A stretch of DNA of 64,000 nt. It comes from UBA8437 sp963582065. Its GTDB lineage: Bacteria > Planctomycetota > Planctomycetia > Planctomycetales > Planctomycetaceae. A program made the position numbers and the translations under genes. Each line of letters starts with the position of its first letter. Within the stretch, counting starts at the first letter, position 1. The notes under the pieces were generated by a model. It had not been told where the DNA came from and did no database searches. It saw only the letters and a list, made by a program, of their open reading frames with translations. The stretch is from positions 1 to 64,000 of the forward strand of contig CAUZRQ010000018.1 in the NCBI GenBank assembly GCA_963582065.1. Direction: 5' to 3'. Below, in pieces: positions 16,481 through 24,459 of the stretch.

Positions 16481-17893
16481 ATGCTGAGAGTACTTGGCGA
16501 GCGACGGTTGGCCTGCGACGGCGTGACCCGTCGTGAAGCGATCGGGGTCGGCGGACTGGGGCTCTTTGGCGGTGTCTCGTTGCCGGCCTTGCTGCACGCC
16601 GCGAACCAGCAGCAGACCGACCTGCCGCAGCGTGCCAAGAGCGTGGTGCTGATCAACCTCTTCGGCGGTCCGCCCCACATGGACATGTTCGACCTCAAGC
16701 CGAACGCGCCGAAGAACATCCGGGGTGAGATGATCGGGACGCCCAGCGCGATTCCGGGGCTGCCGATCTGCAGCCTGATGCCGGGCATCGCCGGGTTGAT
16801 GAACGAGGCGACCCTGATCCGGACCTATTCGCACAAGTACAACAGCCACAACCCGTACAACGTCCTGACCGGTTTCGATGGCGGGAACGACGCGGAGAAC
16901 TATTTCGCCAAACGGTCCGACCATCCCAGCATGGGGTCAATCTGTCAGCACCTGGACATCGGTCCCCGCGACGTGCCGCGCTACGTGCTGATGCCGGCTT
17001 TCCCCGGTTACGGACAGTCTCTGCGTCGTGCCGGTCCGTACGGCGGGTACCTCGGCAGTCGCTATGATCCCCTGTTCACCGTCTGTGAACCGAAATGGGA
17101 TCGTAAGGGCAACGGAGACTACGATCCGGTGTTGGCGCACGGGGCACCGCTGCTGCCGTCGTTGGGCGAATTGCCCGCGGTCACCGCCGATCGGCTCGAT
17201 CGCCGCCGCAGTCTGCTCGAGCAGTTTGACACCCGTTTGCGGGGCATCGACAAGACCGGTTCTGTCGACGGGATGACCAAGTTCCAGCAACAGGTCTTCG
17301 GCCTGTTGACCTCGCCCAAGACCCGCGCCGCCTTCGATCTCTCCAAAGAGCCCAAGTCGGTCCGCGACCGTTACGGTGACAACCTGTGGGGCAACAGCAC
17401 CCTGGTCGCCCGGAAACTGGTCGAGGCGGGGTCGACCTTCGTGACGGTCAACTGGGAGGCGCAACGGGGAGGCCACTGGGACCTGCACGGGAATACGTTC
17501 GGAATGCTCCGTGGCCACCTGCCGGTGCTCGATGCGATGGTCACAGCCCTGGTCACCGATCTCAAGGCCAGCGGGCTGTTGGAGACGACACTGGTGGTGG
17601 TGATGGGCGAGATGGGTCGCACGCCGCGGATCAACCCGAAGGCGGGACGGGACCACTGGCCGCAATGCGGCTTCAGCCTGCTGTTCGGCGCCGGGATGAA
17701 GCGGGGCTGCGTGATCGGACGGACCGATTCTCAGGCCGCCTATCCTGCCGATCGGCCGGTTTCGGCTGGTGACATGGTGGCGACGATCTATCACCAATTG
17801 GGCGTTGATCCCTCGATGACCGTCGACGACCTTCGCGGTCGCCCGATTTTCATCGCTCACGGCGGTGAACCGGTCTTCGAGGCGCTGGCCTGA
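16481..17893 (+). CDS. DUF1501 domain protein with Tat signal
   Basis: 470 residues, the normal DUF1501 length. The N-terminus has TRREAIGVGGLGLFGG, a Tat-like signal. Family landmarks follow: LINLFGGPPHMDMFDLKP, SHNPYNVLTG, and later VVVMGEMGRTPRIN with GRDHWPQCGFSLLF. The fold is related to alkaline-phosphatase/sulfatase enzymes, and the conserved Asp and His residues fit metal binding, but no reaction has been established for the family to my knowledge. The usual DUF1549/1553 partner is not adjacent here, unlike the second DUF1501 gene at 34463. Confidence 0.93.
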   Translation: MLRVLGERRLACDGVTRREAIGVGGLGLFGGVSLPALLHAANQQQTDLPQRAKSVVLINLFGGPPHMDMFDLKPNAPKNIRGEMIGTPSAIPGLPICSLMPGIAGLMNEATLIRTYSHKYNSHNPYNVLTGFDGGNDAENYFAKRSDHPSMGSICQHLDIGPRDVPRYVLMPAFPGYGQSLRRAGPYGGYLGSRYDPLFTVCEPKWDRKGNGDYDPVLAHGAPLLPSLGELPAVTADRLDRRRSLLEQFDTRLRGIDKTGSVDGMTKFQQQVFGLLTSPKTRAAFDLSKEPKSVRDRYGDNLWGNSTLVARKLVEAGSTFVTVNWEAQRGGHWDLHGNTFGMLRGHLPVLDAMVTALVTDLKASGLLETTLVVVMGEMGRTPRINPKAGRDHWPQCGFSLLFGAGMKRGCVIGRTDSQAAYPADRPVSAGDMVATIYHQLGVDPSMTVDDLRGRPIFIAHGGEPVFEALA

Positions 17894-18000
17894 GACGGTT
17901 GGTGAGGAGTTCCTTGACCGGCCGGGACGAGGTCATCATACTGTCCCGCCAATTTGACGGCTCGGGGGCCGTTGCGTGGAGGGCGGCCTGGAGCGTGTTG

Positions 18001-18402
18001 ATGGCTGTGTATTCGAAGGCGGAACTGACGGAATTCCGCGAGTTGCTCGAGCGATTGCGGGCGCGGTTGCGCGGTGACGTGCAGCAGTTGACCGAAGAGG
18101 CGTTGACCAAGGGAGAGGGGAGTGCTGACTCGCGGAGTCCGACTCACATCGCCGACGTCGGAACCGACAACTACGAACAGGACTTCGCCTTGCGTTTTGT
18201 CGAGAACGAACAGGAGACGCTGCGGGAGATTTCCGAGGCGTTGGGACGGATCGACGAGGGGAGTTACGGGGGTTGCGAGCGGTGCCTGGAGGAGGGGAAG
18301 ACCCAGTCCCAGGCGAGGATCAACAAGCCCCGCCTGCGGGCCATTCCCTTCACACGGTTCTGCATCGAATGCGAACGACTCCGCGAAGCCGAGACACCAT
18401 GA
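18001..18402 (+). CDS. DksA/TraR family zinc-finger protein
   Basis: 133 residues: a coiled-coil helical hairpin (FRELLERLRARLRGDVQQL) followed by a four-cysteine zinc finger, C-x2-C in CERCLEEG and C-x2-C in FCIECERL. DksA-type proteins enter the RNA polymerase secondary channel; the acidic tip (NYEQDFALRF) is partly preserved. The ATG at 18001 is preferred over a TTG at 17899 because GGAG lies 7 nt upstream and the domain starts here. It overlaps lspA by the ATGA stop/start, implying translational coupling. Confidence 0.92.
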   Translation: MAVYSKAELTEFRELLERLRARLRGDVQQLTEEALTKGEGSADSRSPTHIADVGTDNYEQDFALRFVENEQETLREISEALGRIDEGSYGGCERCLEEGKTQSQARINKPRLRAIPFTRFCIECERLREAETP

Positions 18403-19151
18403 GCGACGGGGCCGACGACGCGAACTCGCCGCGGACGGGACATTCTCGTGCCGTCGCGGTCTTTGCCACGCTGGCGGTCCTCGGACTCGTCCTCGATCTC
18501 TGGACCAAGCACGCGGCGTTCGATCCTGAGTTTCGTCCCGATCTGCCGAGACCGATCGCCGGCGGTTGGGCGATGTTTCAACTGACGACCAGTTTCAACG
18601 AGGGAGCGTTATTCGGTGTGGGCCAGGGCTGGACCTGGCTGTTCGCCCTGTTGTCGCTGGTAGCCGTCGCGGGCGTGTTTTTCTGGATGTTCTGGCTGGG
18701 GGGCCGTTCGAGCACCTGGCTCACCGTGGCGCTGGGTCTGATCCTGGCCGGGACGATGGGCAACCTCTACGACCGAGCCGGCTGTCACGGGGAAGTCTAT
18801 CCCGACGGGTCGATCCGGGCGGGGGAGCAACGTTACGCCGTCCGTGATTTCCTGCTGTTCACTTTCGGCGAACCCGAAACGCCGATGCCGATGAGGTACC
18901 ATTATCCGGTCTTCAACTTCGCCGACGTCTTCCTGGTCACCGGCGCCATCATGCTGGTGCTGAAGTCGTTCCAGGCCGAGGAGTCTGAAGCCGAGGAGTC
19001 TGAAGCCGAGGAGCCTGAAGCCGAGGAGCCTGAAGCCGGAGTGGTGGCGGGGGACGCGGCTCAGGACGACCCGGCTACCAGGCCTGCATTGAGTCCCGAA
19101 ACAGATCCGCCAGATCTTCCCGGCTCGCCTCCCGAGGCGACAACTTCGTGA
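18399..19151 (+). CDS. lspA: Lipoprotein signal peptidase (signal peptidase II) with an acidic C-terminal tail
   Basis: 250 residues with four membrane spans. The catalytic aspartates are in GNLYDRAG and FNFADVFLV, as in all LspA enzymes; SFNEGALFG is another conserved block. It cleaves the signal peptide from prolipoproteins after lipid modification. It is longer than typical LspA (about 160-170) because of a disordered C-terminal tail with four copies of a five-residue AEESE/AEEPE unit and a Pro/Asp-rich end. The last 77 nt overlap the convergent alcohol dehydrogenase gene. Confidence 0.95.
   Translation: MSDGADDANSPRTGHSRAVAVFATLAVLGLVLDLWTKHAAFDPEFRPDLPRPIAGGWAMFQLTTSFNEGALFGVGQGWTWLFALLSLVAVAGVFFWMFWLGGRSSTWLTVALGLILAGTMGNLYDRAGCHGEVYPDGSIRAGEQRYAVRDFLLFTFGEPETPMPMRYHYPVFNFADVFLVTGAIMLVLKSFQAEESEAEESEAEEPEAEEPEAGVVAGDAAQDDPATRPALSPETDPPDLPGSPPEATTS
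18975..19034 (+). repeat. Four 15-nt tandem repeats in the lspA tail
   Basis: Four consecutive in-frame units of GCCGAGGAGTCTGAA or GCCGAGGAGCCTGAA. Units 1-2 and 3-4 are identical pairs, a sign of recent duplication by slippage. Confidence 0.9.
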
Positions 19152-20364
19152 CACGGTGCTGCGGCAGCGTGCCTTCGATCAGGGCGGGAATGTCTGCGTC
19201 GGTGTAACCGACGGCCGCCAGGCCGTTGGGCATGTTCAGGGTTCGCATGAAGTGCAGCACGCGGTCGGCCAGCAGTTGACCGGCGTGGCTTCCATCGGCC
19301 GGATCGGCGTCGGCGATGTCGGCCCCCAGGGCGCGGGCCGCCTCGAGATGGCGGGCGGGATTCGAGTCGGCGGTGAAGCGGACCACCGCAACGGTGTTGA
19401 GGATCACCGAGATGCCGTGCGGGACCATCGGGTGATCGACGGTGTAGCCGGGGGGCTCGAAGTCACGGACCATCCCGGCGACGGGGTAGGACATGCCGTG
19501 GGGCAGGTGGACCCCGGCGTTGCCGAATCCGATGCCGGCAATCGCCGCGGCGAGCATCATCTGTTGGCGGGCATGGTCGTCGGTGGGATCGCCGACCGCC
19601 AGGGGCAGGAACTCGGCCATCAACTCCAGTGCCCGGATCGCCCACATGTCGCTGATCGGGTTGGTGCCCTGGTAGGCCGGCCGCTCGATGGGTCGGGCCG
19701 GCCTGGGACGTTGGTCGAACGGGATCGCGGTATAGGCTTCCAGTGCGTGGCTGAGTACGTCGAGGCCGGTCGAGGCGGCGACGGCCGCCGGCATCGTCCG
19801 CGTGTTGTCGGAGTCGACGATACCGAGGGTGGGTTTGAGGTGCCTGTGGGCGATCCCCGTTTTGGCGTGCATTTCGACCAGGTCGAAGATCGCCACACCG
19901 GTCGTCTCGCTCCCGGTGCCGGCGGTGGTCGGGATCGCGATCAGAGGTTTCAAGGGCCCCGGCACCGGCCGGCCACGACCGATCGGGGCGTTGACGTACT
20001 CGAGAAAATCGGCGGGGTAGGTGGCATAGAGGTTGGCCGCCTTGGCCGTATCGATGGCGCTGCCACCGCCGACGGCGACGATCGCGTCGAAACCGCCGTG
20101 GGAGACGAACTCCGAAGCCTCCTGGAAACTCCGGTCGGTCGGCTCGATCGAGACCCCTTCGAACACCTCGAATCCGACACCCGCGTCGTCGAGCGAGGTG
20201 AAGACCGTGCGGCCGGTGGGCAATTCGACCAGCGCCGGGTCGATGACCACCACCGCCTTTCCGATCGACATGTCGGCAAGGTCCATGCCGACCTCCGATG
20301 TCGTTCCCGGGCCGAAACGGATGTTCGATGCGGCCATCTGGAAGGCGGTGTCGCGGTCACTCAT
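19075..20364 (-). CDS. Iron-containing alcohol dehydrogenase, hydroxyacid-oxoacid transhydrogenase-like
   Basis: 429 residues of the Fe-ADH family. Motifs: VGGGSAIDTAKAANLY (NAD-binding), PTTAGTGSETTG, then metal ligands in GIVDSDNTR, DVLSHALEAYT, PHGMSYPVAG and a following HP...PHG stretch. The extra MAASNIRFGPG start and the long insert after SHALEAYT (RPARPIERPAYQGTNP) resemble ADHFE1-type hydroxyacid-oxoacid transhydrogenases rather than short alcohol dehydrogenases. The ATG at 20364 sits in the ATGA overlap with the DUF1080 stop. The substrate is inferred from similarity only. Confidence 0.9.
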   Translation of the reverse strand: MSDRDTAFQMAASNIRFGPGTTSEVGMDLADMSIGKAVVVIDPALVELPTGRTVFTSLDDAGVGFEVFEGVSIEPTDRSFQEASEFVSHGGFDAIVAVGGGSAIDTAKAANLYATYPADFLEYVNAPIGRGRPVPGPLKPLIAIPTTAGTGSETTGVAIFDLVEMHAKTGIAHRHLKPTLGIVDSDNTRTMPAAVAASTGLDVLSHALEAYTAIPFDQRPRPARPIERPAYQGTNPISDMWAIRALELMAEFLPLAVGDPTDDHARQQMMLAAAIAGIGFGNAGVHLPHGMSYPVAGMVRDFEPPGYTVDHPMVPHGISVILNTVAVVRFTADSNPARHLEAARALGADIADADPADGSHAGQLLADRVLHFMRTLNMPNGLAAVGYTDADIPALIEGTLPQHRVTKLSPREASREDLADLFRDSMQAW

Positions 20365-21104
20365 CCTCGGTTCGTCTCCGCCTTGGTCCGCTTCGGTCGT
20401 TTGCTGAGGTCGAGCAGCTTGATGTTCTTGAACCAGCAGTCGGCCCCGTGGTCCTGCAGGCCGATGTATCCGGGACGAGGATGGTCCCTGAAGGCGAACG
20501 GAAACTTGTGTGGGGTGCCGTCCGGACGGGTGTTCTTCTTGTCGAAACGACCGAGATCGGTTTTCTGGACCTCGATCCCGTTGAGAACCACGCGGACCAG
20601 TTGGCCCTGGCATGTCAGTTCGATGTGATTCCATTCGCCGGCTGGCTTCATCGCGTTGCGATTCGGTTTGACCAGGTCGTACAGCGCCCCCGTGTCGTGG
20701 TAACCGGCGGTCCGGGTGTCGTCGATGGCGATCTCCAGGCCGTTGAAGCCGACATCCTGGCCGCCGATCTTCTTCAGGGTCCAGGTGCGGAAGAAGATTC
20801 CGCTGTTGCACTTGGGGCTGATCTTGAAATCGAGCTTCAACCGGAAGTCGGTCCACAACTGCTTGTGGACCATCATGTAGGCTCCACAACGATGAGGATT
20901 GATCGCCGACTGTTCGATCGGCCGGCGGCTTGGCTTGCTGTCGCTGGTCATCCAGCCCTCGAAGCTCTTGCCGTCGAACAACAACTTCCAGCCGGCGTCG
21001 CGTTCGGCCGGCGTCAACCGGTTGTCGGCCGCCTGGACCGTCACGGATACCAGCGTGGACAAGACGACCAGCAGACAACGACAGATGGGCAGTTTCATGA
21101 TCAA
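20361..21104 (-). CDS. Secreted DUF1080 (3-keto-disaccharide hydrolase domain) protein
   Basis: 247 residues. A Sec signal peptide (LLVVLSTLVSVTVQAAD) is followed by a single concanavalin-like DUF1080 domain: GWKLLFDGKSFEGW at the start, DFKISPKCNSGIFFR, then WNHIELTCQG and a final GYIGLQDHG...FKNIKL motif. The family includes 3-keto-disaccharide hydrolases and many planctomycete proteins of unknown substrate. It is the first gene of a pair with the dehydrogenase, joined by an ATGA overlap. A second ATG two codons in is possible. Confidence 0.92.
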   Translation of the reverse strand: MIMKLPICRCLLVVLSTLVSVTVQAADNRLTPAERDAGWKLLFDGKSFEGWMTSDSKPSRRPIEQSAINPHRCGAYMMVHKQLWTDFRLKLDFKISPKCNSGIFFRTWTLKKIGGQDVGFNGLEIAIDDTRTAGYHDTGALYDLVKPNRNAMKPAGEWNHIELTCQGQLVRVVLNGIEVQKTDLGRFDKKNTRPDGTPHKFPFAFRDHPRPGYIGLQDHGADCWFKNIKLLDLSKRPKRTKAETNRG

Positions 21105-21188
21105 GTCTCCATGTTGTTGTCGGCCTCGAAACCGGCGATCGTTGTGGTCGACGCTCGGAGACGGAAGAGCGCGGTGGGGGACAGCGAG

Positions 21189-21262
21189 TATCCCCGAGAG
21201 GATTCGAACCTCTAACCTCTGGCTCCGGAGGCCAGCGCTCTATCCAATTGAGCTACGGGGAC
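21189..21262 (-). tRNA. tRNA-Arg (anticodon CCG)
   Basis: A complete cloverleaf can be folded: acceptor strand GTCCCCG with CGGGGAT (first pair G-U), D-arm GCTC...GAGC, anticodon stem CTGGC/GCCAG around loop CTCCGGA, giving anticodon CCG for CGG codons, and a T-arm with GGTTCGAATCC. The discriminator is A and no CCA is encoded. Confidence 0.97.
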
Positions 21263-21402
21263 ATGTGAGAAATTCTCGGGCGACGCCCAGACTCTCGACA
21301 CGTTGAGGACGTTGTAACGTCGCCACAGGTGGCTTTCAAGCAACGGCCAGTCGACGACAAATCTCACACCGGTCCCAGTCGAACGTTGTCGATTCTCCCG
21401 CT

Positions 21403-21415
21403 ATTTTCCGAAAAT
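21403..21415. promoter_or_regulatory. ATTTTC-C-GAAAAT palindrome, possible operator
   Basis: A perfect 6-bp inverted repeat with one central base, in an AT-richer stretch upstream of the protease gene. No known regulator motif is recognised. Confidence 0.3.
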
Positions 21416-21545
21416 GTGTAATTCTTACATCCAGTCCGGTCCAGGTCATCAGCTTACAGAGGGGCGAGGAAAGGTCGGTTGTGCGACGGTAAATTGTGGT
21501 GAGAGAATGGGTTGTGGAGATCACCGATTGAGGCAGCCGGTGGGG

Positions 21546-21579
21546 AATTGCTGGATTGGCCGAGTGAGGACCAGCAATT
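21546..21579 (+). promoter_or_regulatory. 9-bp hairpin in the protease leader
   Basis: AATTGCTGG (21546-21554) pairs perfectly with CCAGCAATT (21571-21579) across a 16-nt loop. It lies about 60 nt before the start codon and would be within the mRNA leader if transcription begins upstream. Confidence 0.5.
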
Positions 21580-21619
21580 GCTCCAAACTAGAGAACGATA
21601 CCGGGGGGGGCGATCCGGG

Positions 21620-21637
21620 GGGAACAAGGAGGTTCCC
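21620..21637 (+). promoter_or_regulatory. Hairpin presenting the Shine-Dalgarno in its loop
   Basis: GGGAAC (21620-21625) pairs with GTTCCC (21632-21637). The six-base loop is AAGGAG, part of the Shine-Dalgarno AAGGAGG, one base before the ATG at 21639. It decides the start of the protease and may modulate its translation. Confidence 0.55.
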
Positions 21638-21638
21638 G

Positions 21639-22607
21639 ATGGTGGTTGGTTGTTTGGTTGGTGACGGTGGTTTCCGGCGGCGTGTGGCGCCGGCCTGCTG
21701 CGTGGCCCTGTCGATCGTGTTGTGTTCGACGGTGGTCTCCCTGCCGGCTGTCGCGGCCGTTTCGCGGACACCGAACTTCGTCGTCACCGCTTCGACTCGG
21801 ACGCTGGCGATCCGCGTGGCGTCGGCTGCCGAGGTTCACCGTCGGGAACTGGCAGTTCGCTGGCTGGGCCACGAGATGCCTCGATGGTCGTCGCCGTGCC
21901 GCGTGCTGGTCCGCCCCAATCGACCGCGTGCCGCTGGTGCGACGACCTTCAGTTTTCGCCGTGGAGAGGTCTTCGGTTGGCAGATGACCCTGGAGGGGCC
22001 CGATGACGAGGTGCTCGAGTCGATTCTTCCCCACGAGTTGACTCATGCGATCCTCGCCTGCCGATTCCGCCGTCCAGTGCCTCGCTGGGCGGATGAGGGA
22101 GCGGCGGTGCTGGCCGAGTCGCCGGCCGAGTGTCGCCGGCAGAAGCAGGCCGTCCGCAGATTGCTCGAGACCGGCCAGCAGATCCCATTGGCGAAGTTGC
22201 TGTCGATGTCAGAGTATCCCGCCGACCGCCGCATCATGCTTTCGCTCTACGCCCAAGGCGTCTCGCTGGTCTCGTTCCTTGTCGAGCGGGGGGGACGGGC
22301 CAGGTTCCTGGCATTCCTGGATGATGCCGGCCGTCGAGGTTGGGACGTGGCGGTGCGATCACACTACGGGGGCATCTCGATTGAGGCGTTGGAGCGTGAG
22401 TGGGTGGCCTGGGTGGTTCGGTCCGCGGTGGTGCGAGTCGTCGGGTGGCGGCCGCGTGCCGGAGGTTCCGCCATAACGATTCTGCGTGGTCAGTCTCCCG
22501 AAGGCACTGCGGTTTCCACCTCGATTACCCCGTCATCATCCCGTCTGCCCGGTGATCGTCAAAGCTGGACCTGGCGGGCCCCGGATCCTCGTCGATCGGT
22601 GCGGTAG
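21639..22607 (+). CDS. Secreted gluzincin metalloprotease-like protein (peptidase MA type)
   Basis: 322 residues. A long basic n-region and a hydrophobic core (ACCVALSIVLCSTVVSLPAVAA) form a signal peptide. The zinc motif HELTH is at 132-136 and a downstream glutamate E153 in RWADEGAA is the expected third ligand of gluzincins. The region after it is helical, as in DUF1570 and peptidase-MA-like proteins. The role is unknown, perhaps cell-envelope proteolysis. The start at 21639 is chosen for its strong AAGGAGG 6 nt upstream rather than the long open frame that begins at 21414. Confidence 0.82.
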   Translation: MVVGCLVGDGGFRRRVAPACCVALSIVLCSTVVSLPAVAAVSRTPNFVVTASTRTLAIRVASAAEVHRRELAVRWLGHEMPRWSSPCRVLVRPNRPRAAGATTFSFRRGEVFGWQMTLEGPDDEVLESILPHELTHAILACRFRRPVPRWADEGAAVLAESPAECRRQKQAVRRLLETGQQIPLAKLLSMSEYPADRRIMLSLYAQGVSLVSFLVERGGRARFLAFLDDAGRRGWDVAVRSHYGGISIEALEREWVAWVVRSAVVRVVGWRPRAGGSAITILRGQSPEGTAVSTSITPSSSRLPGDRQSWTWRAPDPRRSVR

Positions 22608-22632
22608 GCCGCCGAGATTGTGGCGTGGACGA

Positions 22633-22660
22633 TTGCCTGCCACGTCGTCGGGGTTAGAAT
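22633..22660 (+). promoter_or_regulatory. Candidate promoter of the NfeD-FloA operon
   Basis: TTGCCT, 16 nt, TAGAAT, then GG. It sits just after the protease stop and 83 nt before the NfeD start, and fits the TAGANTGG pattern seen elsewhere in this window. Confidence 0.42.
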
Positions 22661-22743
22661 GGCCCCGACTCGGTCTTGCGGACTGCCGGGTGGTGTCCGC
22701 GGTCGACTGGAAATGTACGAATTGCTCGGGAGGCGACCGACAA

Positions 22744-23310
22744 ATGGATGCGGAGGTACTGCCATTCGTGTTGTTGGCCGTCAGCGTTCTGCTGTTTGCC
22801 GGCGAGTTCTTCGTTCCTTCCGGCGGACTGATCACCGCGCTGGCCGTCATCAGCCTGGTGGCTTCGATCGTGTTTGCTGCGCAGGAGTGGTGGACCGAGT
22901 CGCAGGGCTATTTCTGGTCATTTGTCGGGGCTGCGTTCGTGCTGGTCCCGTTGTCGATCGGTGCCGCGATCACTGTGCTTCCTCACACCGCCTGGGGCCG
23001 CCGCATGATGCTCGAACCGCCGTCGCCAGATGAGATCGCCGGGTACCAGGACGAGGTGGATTTCCTGTCGTCTCAGGTGGGCCGGGTCGGACTGACCGTC
23101 ACGGTGCTCAACCCGGGCGGCCTAGTCGAGATCAACGGTGAGCGGATTCACTGCGAGGGCGATGGGATGATGGTGGACCGCGGCGAGGCGGTCGAAGTGA
23201 CGGCGGTGAGCGGAAATCGCCTGCGGGTACGACCGTCGGATCGCCCGGTGGATGTGTCCGAATCGAATCGGGAAGACCCGCCGCTTGACTTCGCGGAATT
23301 CGAGGGTTAA
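22744..23310 (+). CDS. NfeD-like membrane protein
   Basis: 188 residues. Three hydrophobic spans in the first ~85 residues (PFVLLAVSVLLFAGEFF; LITALAVISLVASIVFA; a third around FVLVPLSIGAAITVL) are followed by an OB-fold-like C-terminal domain from about residue 117, beginning VGRVGLTVTVLNPGG and containing GMMVDRGEAVEV. This is the short NfeD form without the ClpP-like protease domain. NfeD proteins partner with flotillin/stomatin-type SPFH proteins in membrane microdomains; floA follows 90 nt downstream. GGGAGG 12 nt before the ATG supports the start. Confidence 0.92.
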   Translation: MDAEVLPFVLLAVSVLLFAGEFFVPSGGLITALAVISLVASIVFAAQEWWTESQGYFWSFVGAAFVLVPLSIGAAITVLPHTAWGRRMMLEPPSPDEIAGYQDEVDFLSSQVGRVGLTVTVLNPGGLVEINGERIHCEGDGMMVDRGEAVEVTAVSGNRLRVRPSDRPVDVSESNREDPPLDFAEFEG

Positions 23311-23400
23311 ACAGCATGGATGATATCGGGTGAGTCTGTGATGTCGGGCGACTCCGATGTTCGCCTCGGCGCTGGATGGAATTCTGGAGTGAGGTAACCC

Positions 23401-24414
23401 ATGGAAGACGCGAGGTGGGTACTAGTTGTCATTGGCGGGATTGTCCTGCTGATCGGCTTTGCCGTCGTGATGAGGTTCTTCGGCCTGTGGGTCCAGTGCG
23501 TGACCACGCGGGCCGATATCAGCTTGTTGCACCTGATCCTGATGCGGTTGCGGAAGGTCAACCCGACGGTGATCGTCCGCAGCAAGATCATGGCCACACA
23601 GGCACAGCTCTCGCAGGTCTTCGCCATATCCAGGCAATCACTGGAAGCTCACTACCTGGCTGGCGGCAACGTTCCCAACGTGATTCGAGCCCTGGTTGCG
23701 TCCAACCGTGCCCGGTTGAGTCTCGACTACGACACCGCCCGCGCGATCGATCTGGCCGGCCGCGACGTACTCGATGCGGTCCGCACCAGCGTCTATCCCA
23801 AGGTGATCGATTGCCCCGACCCGGCCAAGACGACCACTGGGACACTCGATGCGGTCGCCGGCGACGGCATCCAGCTGAAGGCTCGAGCACGGGTCACCGT
23901 CCGGACCAACATCAACCAGCTGATCGGTGGGGCGACTGAGGAGACGGTGATTGCGCGGGTCGGGCAGGGGATTGTCCAGGCGATCGGCTCGACCCCGTCC
24001 TACAAGACGGTACTCGAGAACCCCGACTCGATCTCCCGAACCGTCCTCGGCCAGGGACTCGAGGCACAGACCGCCTTCGAGATCGTCTCGATCGATATTG
24101 CCGATGTGGATGTCGGAGAGAATATCGGGGCCCGGCTGCAGGCCGACCAGGCCGAGGCGGACATGCGGGTGGCCCAGGCCAAGGCTGAGGAACAGCGGGC
24201 TTCTGCGGCAGCCCGTGAGCAGGAGATGATCGCGAAAGTGCAGGAGAGTCGGGCGAAGGTCGTGCTGGCTGAAGCCGAAGTCCCTCGAGCCATCGCGGCG
24301 GCTTTCGAGAGTCGTAAGCTGGGCCTGATGGACTACTACGAACTGAAGAACGTCCAGGCCGACACCGACATGCGTCGGACGATTGCCGGTCATTCCAGTG
24401 ACGGCAGCAACTAA
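23401..24414 (+). CDS. floA: Flotillin-like protein FloA
   Basis: 337 residues, close to the 331 of Bacillus FloA. One N-terminal membrane hairpin (WVLVVIGGIVLLIGFAVVM) is followed by an SPFH/PHB domain and a coiled coil rich in Ala, Glu and Gln (about 230-300). Landmarks are LEAHYLAGGNVPNVIRAL, LDAVAGDGIQLKARARVTVR and NIGARLQADQAEADMR. It scaffolds functional membrane microdomains. The order NfeD-FloA is conserved in many bacteria. A short conserved membrane protein follows 45 nt later. Confidence 0.97.
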   Translation: MEDARWVLVVIGGIVLLIGFAVVMRFFGLWVQCVTTRADISLLHLILMRLRKVNPTVIVRSKIMATQAQLSQVFAISRQSLEAHYLAGGNVPNVIRALVASNRARLSLDYDTARAIDLAGRDVLDAVRTSVYPKVIDCPDPAKTTTGTLDAVAGDGIQLKARARVTVRTNINQLIGGATEETVIARVGQGIVQAIGSTPSYKTVLENPDSISRTVLGQGLEAQTAFEIVSIDIADVDVGENIGARLQADQAEADMRVAQAKAEEQRASAAAREQEMIAKVQESRAKVVLAEAEVPRAIAAAFESRKLGLMDYYELKNVQADTDMRRTIAGHSSDGSN

Positions 24415-24459
24415 CAGGCACCAACTCCCACGCTGCCGGTTCAGCGACGGATTCCGATC

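Larger units (their letters stand above)
21263..21638. other. 376-nt intergenic region with several inverted repeats
   Basis: No convincing gene. It lies between tRNA-Arg (minus strand) and the protease gene (plus strand). It contains three symmetric elements: GACGTT-GT-AACGTC at 21308-21321, ATTTTC-C-GAAAAT at 21403-21415, and a 9-bp hairpin at 21546-21579. A hairpin around the Shine-Dalgarno lies at 21620-21637. The central part (about 21400-21500) is lower in GC than its surroundings and is the likely place for promoters. Confidence 0.6.
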
